The notes: a model not told the origin generated them from the sequence alone. Counted from the stretch's first letter, positions 44,860 through 55,460 are shown. The stretch: 64,000 nt of DNA from Metellina segmentata (GCA_947359465.1 OX375872.1:80335641-80399640); one strand, 5' to 3'. Translations and numbers: made by a program.

Positions 44860-46080
44860 ATATGTTGTAGCTCATATGTTACAGCCCGAATATTAGATTA
44901 CTTGAGGTACGAGGGATATTGAAAGCATCGTACGCTTGAGAAATTAACTAACGACTCGCTACTGTTGAAACATTTTTGAAAAACAGCAATAACCTAAATT
45001 GTTATGGCGAAAGAAAAAAGTAGCTAAAAAAATCACAGTAAAAGCTAAAATATCGCACATAAAACCCCCAACTCCAAGCATTCTGTTCAAATGGAATCTC
45101 ATACATCCATCATACACGGATTAAATAACGCATGCAGCAACAATCAGCAAAAAGAGTTCGCTACTGATTTGAAACGATGTTCCTTCCAGTGAAGAGGCCA
45201 CATCACTTCCGTTGAAGCATCACATGTCCCCTATGCTTCTCAAGTACAACACAGGGGCATTAAGAAAATTACTCTTTATAGTGCCCAGTATTAAAAAAAA
45301 GGAAAGAAACGTACCTGCTAGTTGTATTCAGCGAAAATTCTAGCATGCATTCCGTCACTAATGACCCTATGCACTTAGATGGCAAAAAGCCGGTTACAAA
45401 TGAATGCCCCTAAGCTGTTATTCCTTATATTTTTCAAACGACAAAAGAACTCGCGAACTTCCCTTCTCTCGTTTTAGGTATTTCAAAAATGCATCCCTGA
45501 CAAGAGTGCAGAGGAATTGCGAAGGAAAGTGAAAATAAATACATAAAAAATGAACGGGGTTTTAAAAATATCTAGTCGAAATTACTCGAAGTTCGTACGT
45601 TTGTGTTCGGAGAAAGTCGGATCTGAAATTAACTATGGCAATTACTCAAATTTATTCTGCTTTTGATATTAGTATATAATTTTTAAGTCCTACGATTAGA
45701 AAGGAAGTCACGTATTTCTTGCTGCAAAAAAAAATCTTACTTTATTTTAAGTATAGAGATTCAGTGAAAATTTACCTTGAATATGAATATTGAGTGGCGC
45801 AATTTATAGCGCTTATTTGTTTTTAATTTTTGTGCAGTATTGAATTCCTATCTTTGTTTTTGAATCCAAATTCGATAAAGATTTTAATTACGATCTTATA
45901 AGAGCAGTAATTGTTCTCTCTGATAGTAACTAAATGGTCAATACTATAGTCTATAGTTATTTGAGCTCTCTTAATTTTAATTTGTTTACAAATGCTTTCA
46001 ATTACCACCCACACACATTCAGCGTATGTATATTATATGATTACTGTTTTTATTGAGAACATTGTATTAGAGGTTGCTTG
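44860..46080. other. Unrecognised AT-rich DNA
   Basis: No gene, SINE or ordered repeat recognised. Confidence 0.35.
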
Positions 46081-46264
46081 GAGTTTCATAGTCATATTGG
46101 CCAATCTAAACCAAACACAGTCAAGTTATGGACATACATAGACACAAAAAAGTTTACTGACACAGATGAGAGAAATATATCTAGGAGCAATATGATCTGC
46201 ATCGACTACAACTCTGAGGTTGGTAGCGCAGTAGACAAGCCCACTGAGACACGGCGACCCCACT
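46081..46264 (-). mobile_element. Second SINE-like family (type C)
   Basis: On the - strand the right end reads GGGGTCGCCGTGTCTCAGTG, then GGCTTGTCTACTGCGC, then a pol III-like region, a middle with CTGTGTCAGTAAACTTTTTT and a tail with TGTCCATAACTTGACTGTGT and GGCCAATATGA. It aligns along its length with 48477-48650. The head contains a good A-box match in the 48477 copy; the B box is unclear. Confidence 0.55.
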
Positions 46265-46294
46265 TTTTAGTTTAAAAGAACTTAAGAAATGGTG

Positions 46295-46375
46295 GTTATT
46301 ATTGCACAGGGGCCGTATTTGGCCAAGCTGAACCAAACAACGTGAAGTAAGTGGACATATCGCTAGCTAAGAGTA
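46295..46375 (-). repeat. GGCCATATTTGGCC-family fragment
   Basis: GGGGCCGTATTTGGCCAAGC, TGAACCAAACAACGTGAAGT and GTGGACATATCG match both the 30699 repeat and the tail side of the type C element immediately to the left, suggesting the GGCCATATTTGGCC repeat is the tail portion of that family. Confidence 0.5.
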
Positions 46376-47014
46376 GAAACTCACTAACTGACAAAAAGTT
46401 AAATTAGTTACCGATTAAAAAGTTACCGATTTAATATGAACTATTAGTGTTTAGGTAAAAAAAAATAGAAAGTATGTAAACATTTTGATAGAAGTACATT
46501 TACATTGAAATCGAATATCCTATGACAGTTTATTTGTCATCACAAAATTAATAATTTAGTATCAAATAATGCCTTTACTAAAAATTTCACTTAATGAGTT
46601 TCTTCTTCGCTTCTTACAAACCAAATACTACATGGGCATTTCATTTGTAAATATGTTTGACACATGTTTTTCTCAATATTTGTTTCAATGTTCTCAATGT
46701 ACGTTTCCCTGTTTTCTACGAGTGAGTAAAGCTTCAATTTACATCAATTAAGCTTTAACAATTAAACTTTGACGTCCAATTTTAGTAACCCTCTATGAGT
46801 GAATTGAACGCTGTCTTAGAGCTTAAGACAGACCTTTAGAAAGACGGGAAATTAGAAAATAATCATTGATCTTGCGCAAGGGTCTACGACGCATATTATC
46901 GCCACTGGATGCTAGCTTAATCAGAAAAAAGGGGAGGGATAAGTATTTATACTGAAGGTACCTATAGTGCATGAAAAACACACCATCAACCAATCCTACT
47001 TAGAAATCATTTAA

Positions 47015-47217
47015 CCTTTTGACTACGGCTATAGATATAGCTGTCACAATTATCCCTTGGCGCGATTCTTATAACTTTCAAGGTACAACTGATGTACCGG
47101 CCCTTTGTCTAAATTCTTACTCTGCGCGATCAAGGTACAACTGCTATACTGGCCGTCGTATAAATTCTTTCTTGACGTGATCAACGTACATTGGCTGAAC
47201 TGGCCGTAGTCCAAAGG
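47015..47217. mobile_element. 203-bp TTAA-flanked MITE with internal tandem repeats
   Basis: The ends CCTTTTGACTACGGC and GCCGTAGTCCAAAGG are inverted repeats flanked exactly by TTAA (47011-47014, 47218-47221). Inside, a unit of about 50 bases (GCGATCAAGGTACAACTG, TACTGGCCGTCGTATAAATT) repeats three to four times. Confidence 0.85.
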
Positions 47218-47250
47218 TTAAGGCTGATATTATCTCAGATTTACGTTTCA

Positions 47251-47477
47251 ACATTCCTGGTGGTTTTTCTTCGCTTCGAAAACTGACCTATAAGGACCAG
47301 CCTCTGGTGCAAAAACCAGTTCCAAACTGTCACGATTTCTGGGTAACGGACAATTCGTTTTCACGACTTGTATCTTCATTCTTTTGTAATAGTAGGACAG
47401 TTTTGTTTCGAGGATCTCGTTCCTTAGCAATATCGACCAGATCTTGAGCGAGATATCTCGTCGAAACACTCGGAGAG
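47251..47477 (+). mobile_element. CGAGATATCTCG-family MITE, long form
   Basis: Left end ACATTCCTGGTGGTTTTT; interior ACCAGCCTCTGGTGCAAAAA, CAAACTGTCACGATTTC and TTTTGTAATAGTAGGACAG as in 30141 and 56661; right end GAGCGAGATATCTCGTCGAA, ACACTCGGAGAG, TTAA. Confidence 0.75.
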
Positions 47478-47479
47478 TT

Positions 47480-48476
47480 AAAAAATTAGTCATTTTTTCT
47501 TCAGGTCTTATCGATTCTTTTCACCCAAATGTTTCCGTCTTTTAATTTTTTTTATTAGAGTACACCGGGCTTCTATTCTCTCATAGACGCAACGGCACTG
47601 GTAAAAGGGAATTTACTCACTCCTGTAACAGCTGTAACAAAAGGAGGCTAAGAAGAAATAGTTTCTGTCTTGAAATTATGATGTAAGTGCACGGGAATAT
47701 TGTTTCAATGCAAGAGGGAGAAATATACACCCGAGCCTCCAGCTACATTATGTTTTCAATTATTCATCACGCATAGCGTTAAATCTTTAAACACGCTTCA
47801 CTTTGTTTTACTCTCGACTAATGAAGCTTGAGAAAGATGGTTGTGTTTAATTTCCTTGCTCTCAAAAGCATGAAAGAATATCCCTCTTGGGGATAGGGAG
47901 TAGTATTTAAAACATTCGAAACCCAGCTCTATCAGAAGGATTAAGGACGTGAAATAAATGATGCCGCTTGCTGAAGTTAGTTGAAAAGGGCAATTAGGTA
48001 ATTTTTGCAATTAAAATATCACGGTCACTTGTTCGTTCCGCCAAAGCCGAATGAAAAATGGATTACAATTTTTCTCATTTATTTGTTCTGGACATAATTC
48101 TCCTTTTCCGAAATAATTGTTTCTGCAGAATGATAGGAAGTTTTTGTAAAAAGCTAAATTGACATTCCTGTTTTAAAGCGGTACTGATAAGTACTCGATA
48201 GCAGTTTGTTTTTTAACGGATTATAATTTGAAAAATCCGAATACGAAAGTAGAAAAATTGGTTTTGACGCTTCGACGAGTTAGCTAAAAAAAGCATTGAA
48301 CGCTTAATAACACAGTGCAGTTTTTTCAAACGTTATCAAAGAATGATTAAGGATGTTTGAGTTTCTAAAGGAGAAACACACCGAGTCGTTTATTTCCTAC
48401 ATCACAAAATATTTAATATTGTAAATACGCATGGTTGGATGCTTAAGTTTATTATACAAGATGGCCAAAATTAAAA
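47480..48476. other. Unrecognised DNA
   Basis: No features recognised; small ORFs are without domains. Confidence 0.35.
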
Positions 48477-48650
48477 AGGGGTCGCTATGGTTCAGTGGGC
48501 TTGTCCATTGAGCCAACACACAACTTGTCGGCGATGCAAACTTAATTATTCTCTATGTGTACTTCTGTTTTCTGTGTCAATAAAACCTTCTGTGTATGCA
48601 TGTCCATTTCTTTGACGTTTGGCGTAACTTCGCACAATACCACCCATTTT
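48477..48650 (+). mobile_element. Second SINE-like family (type C)
   Basis: Begins GGGGTCGCTATGGTTCAGTG; TGGTTCAGTGG is a good match to a pol III A box. It continues CTTGTCCATTGAGCC, GTCGGCGATGCAAAC, then TTCTGTGTCAATAAAACC and a tail CATGTCCATTTCTTTGACGT. It aligns in opposite orientation with 46081-46264. Confidence 0.55.
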
Positions 48651-48947
48651 GCAATTCAACCCATAAAAACATCCAAAATCCAACTGCCACCACTCAGAGT
48701 TATTTGTAGTTTGATCTAAAAATCCGTAATGGCACCAAATTCAAAAGGGGGGACTTATGAAGGCATGGAAAGAACAATATCTTGTACTTCACCGGGAACT
48801 GATCTGCCTTTGCAGTGACCTTAGTTATTTTTTTTTCTAATGGCGGGCACATTTGACCTAAGTCATTGGCCACTACAAGGCCGGAAGTGATGGCCACTTG
48901 TGAAGGAGCACCTAGTGGGAGGACCATCACTGCTCCTAACAATTTAT

Positions 48948-49097
48948 ACTTCGTAATTTTGAACCATGTTCAGATGACGAAGCAACACCTGAGCTGGTAT
49001 ACGCTCACAAACATCCATGCCCGAACCCGGATTCGAACCGGGGACCTTCCGATCTAGAGGCTAACAACTTAACCACTATACCGGTTGGTCGGCGTGA
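48948..49097 (-). mobile_element. SINE, type B head, internally deleted
   Basis: The tRNA-like head is complete on the - strand (ACCGGTATAGTGGTTAAG, CCTCTAGATCGGAAGGTCCC, GGTTCGAATCCGGGTTCGG) but most of the body is missing: it jumps from the CATGGATGTTTGTGAGCGTA region to CAGCTCAGGTGTTGC and stops after AAAATTACGAAG. Confidence 0.8.
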
Positions 49098-50640
49098 CCT
49101 TAGTTATAATGGCATAGATATTTCTTTCAGTGGCAGATCATCCACAAGGACACGAACTTGAGTTATTTTTTACAAGAGGGACACAATTGGTTATGAGAAG
49201 CATACGATCCGTAATCCATGAGAATTGTTTACAGATTTATTTTAAAATTCATAGTGGATTTCATTCCTTTTGTTTTCTCCATAACAGGTTGAGGATTCAA
49301 TTACGTTATTAGATTTATGATTTTCGTGGAAAGAGTGAACGTTTGTCACGCCTAGTGAAAAGTTTAAAAATAGAGTGATTCTATAACTCATTGAAATGCT
49401 TGGTTAATTCAATTTAACACATTTTCTGAAAGTTTTTCTTGTGTTATACTTCAAAATCATTTATTATACATAATTATCGTAATAAATATTCTTTATAGAT
49501 TAACTACTATTTAATTTATATTTCTGAAACAAAAATTTTAAAAGTATTTAATTTATATTTCTGAAACAAAAATTTTAAAAGTATTTGAGTCAACATAGTC
49601 TATAACAATAGTTACAGACAGTGGACTTCAAAGCATCTTGTACCTCAGGCGTCACAACGAATTGGTTCCTGAAAAAAACGGGATTATTTTATATTCAGAT
49701 TAAATTCCTGTCTGATATTACTTGTCCTATTTACCCTTGAGTAAACCTTAGTATATTTGAAATAGTAGTATTATTTTACAATGTAATGGAATAATTTTTA
49801 AATTAAAACATAACTTTTTGATTACCTTTTCCAATTTAATTGAATATGCAATGTTTAATTTTAATATCTCTACAGTTGATGCTACTACTTCAACAATACG
49901 AAAGAATTTTAAATTAATTGCATATGAGGACAAGTTCTTTTACGTTGAACTCTCTTAATCATGAAATTTGAGATTTCATTTGAAGAATTTCAAGCCAGTG
50001 TATTTTTACGTAATATTATAACGTTTATAACGTTTTATTCATTTTCTATGTACTTGAATTAACATAAAAACAAATAGTATATTTGTTTTACCTGTATTAA
50101 TGTGCAAAAACTACGATTAAATTTGAGGAAAGCTTTCACATTTTTACTAATTTAATTTCTTTTAAGATTTAACATACCTATTTCCAATAATAATCAAAAG
50201 AAACCCAAAGAAAAATTATTGGAATTTGTATCTCGTAAGTTGTTAACGCATTGAAACATAGTTTCTCTTTCCTGTGTGTGGTAAAAAAAAACAAAGTTTC
50301 AATAAAAACAGATTTCACACATCGAATGAAGTGTTGTGGTCACCGAGTTTACAACCACTGTAATATACACATTAAACAGTAAAATTGTTATCTAAGTATA
50401 CTTATCAAAATTACAGATCTCAGATGCATGCACAAGATGCACATTAGTTTACACAGTTCACAATTGATTCAAATTAAATGGAATGCTGAGTTTAGATAGT
50501 CGCAATATTATCTTTTTGGATGAAAACTCACATAAATTAATTAGAACTGTTACACAAAGAAATTTCGAGTTTTTGGCTACTCGAAAATGAAAGGAAAATT
50601 TGGTATCCGATGCCATTTGGGTATATCTGGGATAAAAATA
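49098..50640. other. AT-rich DNA with a 37-bp duplication
   Basis: Apart from the two-copy tandem repeat at 49508-49581 I see no genes or known repeats. Confidence 0.35.
49508..49581. repeat. Two perfect tandem copies of a 37-bp unit
   Basis: TATTTAATTTATATTTCTGA and its continuation (17 bases, AACAAAAATTTTAAAAG) occur twice with no mismatch. Confidence 0.9.
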
Positions 50641-50868
50641 GGTAGGTAGTTGATGGTTGAGTATACGTCACACTGGAGCAAGACAACAGGATATTGGTGA
50701 TGGTCCGGGATCAATGCCAAAGGGAAAGATGTGAGGACGCCTCATATTTTGGATCCACGATCAACACATGAGCTGGCACCCCACTTACCAAACTTCCACA
50801 TCTCGTCAACGTGAGGACATTTGAGGCCACAACAGATATAACACCAGCTCACACATAAATGGCGATGA
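50641..50868 (-). mobile_element. SINE, type A, head truncated
   Basis: Tail GTCACACTGGAGCAAGACAA, GGTCCGGGATCAATGCCAAA; body CTGGCACCCCACTTACCAAA and GAGGACATTTGAGGCCACAA; stops near the head with ACACCAGCTCACACATAAAT. Confidence 0.8.
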
Positions 50869-51284
50869 AACTAAATATTCATCTGACTGTCAGATATTTC
50901 AATCTTCTAACGAGACTGCACGTTCAAATATTTTTATATGCTTTTTATATGGCTGAAGTTTGGTCACCTTTCGAAAATTGCTAGTATAGATCCAAGTTTA
51001 TACGACAGAGATGTTTCATTAACTTGCTCTAGATTAACAGTGAAAATTTAAAAAGGCACACCATTTCTTCAAAAGCTTAAGAAAAATCTTACATTTTTGT
51101 TACGTTCAAAACGAAATTCTTCCTCATGAAATTTTTTCGTTCAAAAACCAAATATTTAGCATAGGGCCCTTCAAAGAGCTAAGAAATAAAGTGTGAACAT
51201 TGGATTTTTATGAAAAATCAAAACCGGTTTTTAATCTTATTTTGGAGCTCAGGAATTGACCTCATTGTCTTAACTTGGCTAAAA

Positions 51285-51362
51285 ATGACGAGGTGCTGCC
51301 CTCGATTCTTTCCCTTCGGGATTGATCCCGGACCGTTACAAATAGCCCGTTCCGTTGCTCAA
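51285..51362 (+). mobile_element. SINE tail fragment
   Basis: TGACGAGGTGCTGCCCTCGA, CTTTCCCTTCGGGATTGATC and ATAGCCCGTTCCGTTGCTC are the 3' part of the common tail. Confidence 0.75.
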
Positions 51363-51465
51363 GTTTTGTGCATTTCTCAAAAATAATTGCTCTAGATAGA
51401 CAGTGAGGTTTCAGAAAGAACACACCACCCCTTAAATAACATTTAAAAATTACATTTTTGATATG

Positions 51466-51560
51466 TGTTGTCCTCGTACCTTTCGGGATTGATTCCAAAC
51501 GGTTGTCAATAGCCACGTTGTGTTGTGATAGTAGTGACGTAAATTGAATCGCCTACCATC
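51466..51560 (+). mobile_element. SINE tail fragment
   Basis: GTGTTGTCCTCGTACCTTTC, GGGATTGATTCCAAACGG, AGCCACGTTGTGTTGTG and GTGACGTAAATTGAATCGCC match the tail, with a small deletion. Confidence 0.75.
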
Positions 51561-51636
51561 ATCGTTCCTTGCAATTTTGAAAATCTCTGGTCTCCTTAAA
51601 CAATATTAATCGGGCGCTTTCTTAGGTAATGGTAAT

Positions 51637-51960
51637 GGTAATTTTAGTTAACGTCGTACTAGAGCAACACAACGGGCTATTGACGACAATCCGGGATCAG
51701 TCCCTTAAGGGAAAGATCCGAGGACAACACCTCGTAATTTTGAACCACGGTCAGATGACGAAGCAACACCTGAGCTGGCACCCCACTCTCCAAACTTCCA
51801 CGCCAACCCAACGTGAGGACTTTCGGCCACGACAGATTTAAGGTGCACCAGCCGCCACTACACCATACGTTTACAAACATCCATGCCCGAAACCGGATTC
51901 GAACCAGGAACCTTCCGATCTAAAGGCTAACACCTTAATCACTATACCGGTTGGTCGGCG
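51637..51960 (-). mobile_element. SINE, type B head, full length
   Basis: The cleanest type B copy: head ACCGGTATAGTGATTAAGGT, AGATCGGAAGGTTCCTGG and TTCGAATCCGGTTTCGGGC; body CACCTTAAATCTGTCGTGGC, CGAAAGTCCTCACGTTGG, GGAGAGTGGGGTGCCAGC; CATCTGACCGTGGTTCAAA block; tail to GTACGACGTTAACTAAAA. All read on the - strand. Confidence 0.92.
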
Positions 51961-52029
51961 ACGCTTTCTTAGATCCTCTCCCGTTAGAAGTCCTAAATAA
52001 TTGAAATAGGGCTTGATAGACGATAGGTA

Positions 52030-52215
52030 TTTGGTATTTTTAATTAACGTCGTACTAGAGCAACACAACAGGCTATTGGCGACGATCCGGAATCAATCCC
52101 AAAGGGTAATTGGTGATTTTTTTCAAATTAACGTCGTACTAGAGCAACACAACGGGCTATTGACAACGGTCCGAGATGAATTCTCTAAGGAAAAATCCAA
52201 TAACACCACGTAATT
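52030..52215 (-). mobile_element. Two tandem SINE tail units
   Basis: The tail (ACGTCGTACTAGAGCAACAC, GGCTATTGGCGACGATCCGG) at 52040-52105 is repeated at 52130-52215, joined by GGGTAATTGGTGATTTTTTT. The same join occurs at 18781-18880, so this is probably a duplicated-tail lineage rather than two insertions. Confidence 0.75.
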
Positions 52216-52281
52216 TTGATATACACGAGAGGACAACTTGGTAGACAATTAGCAACACTTTTCGGCAGTCATGTGTAGTCA

Positions 52282-52366
52282 ATGTGACACTTCGGGATTC
52301 GTCCCAGACCGTCACCCATATCCACGTTGGGTTGCTACAGTGCGAAGTAAATTCAACTGCCCACAA
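52282..52366 (+). mobile_element. SINE tail fragment
   Basis: CACTTCGGGATTCGTCCCAG, ACCGTCACCCATATCCACGT, TGCTACAGTGCGAAGTAAAT: 3' tail only. Confidence 0.65.
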
Positions 52367-52398
52367 TCATCGTTTCTTGCAATTTTGAAGGTATGCAG

Positions 52399-52695
52399 GT
52401 ATTTAAATAATGTCGCACTGGAGCAATACGACGGGCGATTGGTGACGGTCCGGGATCGAACTCGAAGAGAAATATCCGAGAACAATACCAAGAATTTTGA
52501 ACTGCGGTCAGATGACGAGGTCACACCTGAGCTGGCACACCACTCTCCAAACTATGCCAATTTGAGGATATTTGAGGTCCAGATTGATTTAACGTGCACC
52601 AGCCCTCTTGTACACGACGACCTGTGGTTGGATTCGAACTCGCATCCCTTCGGTTGCTAATCCGTTACTCCTCGAACCGAGAAACCGCGGCCCCA
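52399..52695 (-). mobile_element. SINE, type A head, full length
   Basis: On the - strand: head GGGGCCGCGGTTTCTCGGTT and GGATTAGCAACCGAAGGG, B box GCGAGTTCGAATCCAACCA, GTCGTGTACAAGAGGGCTGG, body and tail complete to TGCGACATTATTTAAATACC. A type A standard for comparison with the type B copy at 51637. Confidence 0.92.
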
Positions 52696-52750
52696 ATTTT
52701 GATGGTCTATGGTCATCTTAAACAATACTTTTCGGGCACTTCCTTAGTTC

Positions 52751-52892
52751 CTCCGTCATCTGACCGTGGCTCAAAATTACGAGGTGTTGTTCTCAGATCT
52801 TTCCCTTAAGGGATTGATCCCGGACCGTCGTGAATAACCCGTTGTGTTGCTCTAGTACGACGTTAACTAAAAATTACCAATCTACCAAATAC
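52751..52892 (+). mobile_element. SINE 3' half
   Basis: Starts at the CATCTGACCGTGGCTCAAAA block and runs through GATCTTTCCCTTAAGGGATT to GTACGACGTTAACTAAAAAT. The tail variant (TTAAGGGATTG, GTACGACG) is the type B one. It is immediately followed by a full type B copy. Confidence 0.85.
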
Positions 52893-52895
52893 CAC

Positions 52896-53212
52896 CTGGC
52901 CGACCAAACGGTCTGGTGGTTAAGGTGTTAGCCTATAGATCAGAAGCTTCCTGGTTCGAATCCGGGTCAGGGCATGGATGTTTGTAAGCGTATAGTGTAG
53001 AGGCAGCTGGTGCACCTTAAATCAGTCGTGGCCGAAACAAATTCTTAGGTTGGGTTGGTGTGGAAGTTTGGAGAGTGGGGTGCCAGTTCAGGTGTTGCCT
53101 CGTCATCTGACCGTGGTTCAAAATTACGAGGTGTTGTCCTCGGATCTTTCCCTTAAAGGATTGATCCCGAACCGTCGTCAATAGCCGACGTTAACTAAAA
53201 ATTACCGATAAC
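52896..53212 (+). mobile_element. SINE, type B head, full length
   Basis: Head CTGGCCGACCAAACGGTCTG, GTGGTTAAGGTGTTAGCC, CCTGGTTCGAATCCGGGTCA (intact B box); body and CATCTGACCGTGGTTCAAAA block; tail with a deletion between GTCAATAGCC and GACGTTAACT. Confidence 0.92.
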
Positions 53213-53324
53213 AATTACCTTAGTTCCTCTTCCATTAAACGTTCAAGATAATCGTGTGAGAACTTGATGGATGATAAGACAATTTGATAGACGATCAGCA
53301 ACACTATTTGGCATTTCATGATAC

Positions 53325-53400
53325 TTCGGCCTTTATCATAGACCATCGTCAACAGTCACGTTGTGTTGCTAAAGTGCTAGAGGTAAATTCAACTACCAAC
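53325..53400 (+). mobile_element. SINE tail fragment
   Basis: GACCATCGTCAACAGTCACG, TTGTGTTGCTAAAGTGCTAG and GGTAAATTCAACTACC match a diverged tail. Confidence 0.55.
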
Positions 53401-53860
53401 TATCAACGTATTTTGTAATTTTGAAAATCGACGGTCCCCTTAAACAATATTTTTCAGGCATTTCTTAGATCTTCTCCCGTTAAAAGCCCACGATAATCGT
53501 ACTCAGGGGGCTGACAGCTTGATAGACGATCATCAACACTTTTCTGCAGCCACGTGTGTAGCCCACGTGCTCTCGCTTAGAAAACGGGAACCGGAGCGCC
53601 ACCCTCGCTTCCTTTACTTTACCAGATTCAGTAGAAGTTGCGGGACGTGAGTTTCGCTCCGGGAAAGAGAGCATCCCGATACAGATAAATCCCGAATTTA
53701 TGCCGTGAAGCACACATGACGATTGATGATATGGTAATGATACTAACTGTCACAACACTGTTCGAAGCATTGATGGCCACTATGACTGGTAAGCGGGAAA
53801 TAATTTTACACGGAATTTATTAACTTTGTAGTTTTTTGAAAGTACACGGACTTAAATATG
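53401..53860. other. Unrecognised, partly GC-rich
   Basis: The stretch 53560-53720 is richer in G+C and contains a 77-codon frame on the - strand (53713-53480) with no domain that I recognise. It could be a remnant of an LTR or other element. Confidence 0.3.
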
Positions 53861-53879
53861 TTATTCGTGTTGAAATTAT

Positions 53880-54640
53880 TCCGTTTGAGTTTTGGTTCAG
53901 AGTCTAAAATTTAATTTAGCGTGATTCTGGAATTCTCAAGACAATATTTTTTATTTATAAAGCGTAAATGTTTCCGAATAATTTTTGCGCTTCATCAATA
54001 CACATTTATTAACAAATTGTAGTACTTTATGTTTATTTTATTTATTATATGTTGCTAATAATTTTTTGTTAACTTATTACTGTTAGTTTGGTGAGTTTCA
54101 AAAATTAATTTAGCTTGGGATATTAAGAAAATATTTTTTATTTAGAAAGCGTCAATGTTTCAGAACTCTTGCGTTACTTCACGCTATACTTCATACGCTC
54201 TAATTCATTAACCAATTGAAGTAGATAATTTTTCGATTTACTAATCACTATTAGTTTTGCGAGTTTCTAAAAATTAATTTAGTTCAAGGGCTTGGAGAGA
54301 ATTCTTTAAAAAATATTTTCTATTTTTGAAGCGTAAAGTTTGGAAGAACTCTTTTTTTTGCGTTTCTTCAACACGTTACCATTGCTTAACTACTTACAAC
54401 ACATTACTTTTTTATTTATGAACTATTAATTACTGTTAATTTGTCGAGTAACTGATTACTATTAGTTTGGTGAGTTTCTAAAAATTAATTTATCGTGATG
54501 CGTGGAATTCTTAAGACACTATTATCTGTTTATGAAGCCTAAGTGTTTGTAAAGAACTCTATTGCTATTCTTTAATTCGTTATCAGTAGATTATTTTTTA
54601 CTTCTTATTAATTACTAGTAAGAGAACGATTGATTGATTG
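53880..54640. repeat. Diverged ~190-bp tandem repeat array
   Basis: A theme recurs about four times at 170-215 base spacing (near 53895, 54085, 54251, 54465): TTAGTTTGGTGAGTTTCTAA, AAATTAATTTA, ATTTTTTATTTATGAAGCGT, AATGTTT..AGAACTCTT. Copies are strongly diverged and AT-rich, like an old satellite. Confidence 0.6.
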
Positions 54641-54815
54641 CGATTATTGATTAACTGATATTGGATCATTTTTGTGCTTTCTGCCGCCTGCTATAATTTG
54701 AAATATCTTACGCGTCAGGAAAGGTTCGCCTTTATTTAGTACATAACTTCGTACATTTAACCTATATTCAGTGCATCTGAGAGAGAAATGTACTCTTTCT
54801 TGAAGTTAATTTTTT
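54523..54815. repeat. ~290-bp duplicated segment, copy 1
   Basis: TTATCTGTTTATGAAGC, TTCGTTATCAGTAGATTATT, TTAATTACTAGTAAG, TTAACTGATATTGG, AGTGCATCTGAGA and TACTCTTTCTTGAAGT recur in the same order at 55178-55460. Confidence 0.85.
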
Positions 54816-55123
54816 GTGGAGGCTCTGAGAAGAGTTTCATTAATTATGAAGAAAACTTTATTTTTCGTGCTTGAAACCAGGAGGCTAAATATTACAAATT
54901 AATATTTTTTTATCTGATTTATTTATTGAAAGTCTAATTATTAGGATGTTAGTGGAGATAATTATTTCCGTTTATTTATAGGTAAGTTTGCCCGAGGATC
55001 GTACTATTCTTCAATAAATTGCAAAATATTTACTCATTGGATTTCTAAAATGAAATTACAGACTTCAAAATATTTTTTTTCAAATATTTCGCTTTGGTGG
55101 TTTGAGGTTTTTATAACTTACAT

Positions 55124-55169
55124 CTAAGAGGTATTATTAAGGCTAATGTGCCTTAATAATACCTCTTAG
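55124..55169. repeat. Perfect 19-bp hairpin
   Basis: CTAAGAGGTATTATTAAGG, an 8-base loop CTAATGTG, then the exact complement CCTTAATAATACCTCTTAG. It ends 9 bases before the second copy of the duplicated segment. There is no U-run that would make it a terminator, and this is eukaryotic DNA. Confidence 0.95.
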
Positions 55170-55177
55170 AAACATAT

Positions 55178-55460
55178 GTTTTATCTGTTTATGAAGCGTA
55201 AATGTTTGTTAAGAACTGTTGCGTGTTTCTTCAATTCGTTATCAGTAGATTATTTTTTTATTTACTACTTATTAATTACTAGTAAGTGAACGATTAACTG
55301 ATATTGGGTTAATATTTGTTTTTTCTGAAGCTGCTTGAATTTTAAATATTTTTCACGTTTTGAAAAGTTTACCTCTGTTCAGTATATAACTTAGTACATT
55401 TAACCCGTGTTCAGTGCATCTGAGACGATAATATACTCTTTCTTGAAGTATCCTACAGTA
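55178..55460. repeat. ~290-bp duplicated segment, copy 2
   Basis: Partner of 54523-54815, in the same orientation about 650 bp away. Confidence 0.85.

Noticed and set aside
55124..55169. Hairpin as a rho-independent terminator
   Set aside because: The DNA is eukaryotic, with no adjacent gene or T-run.
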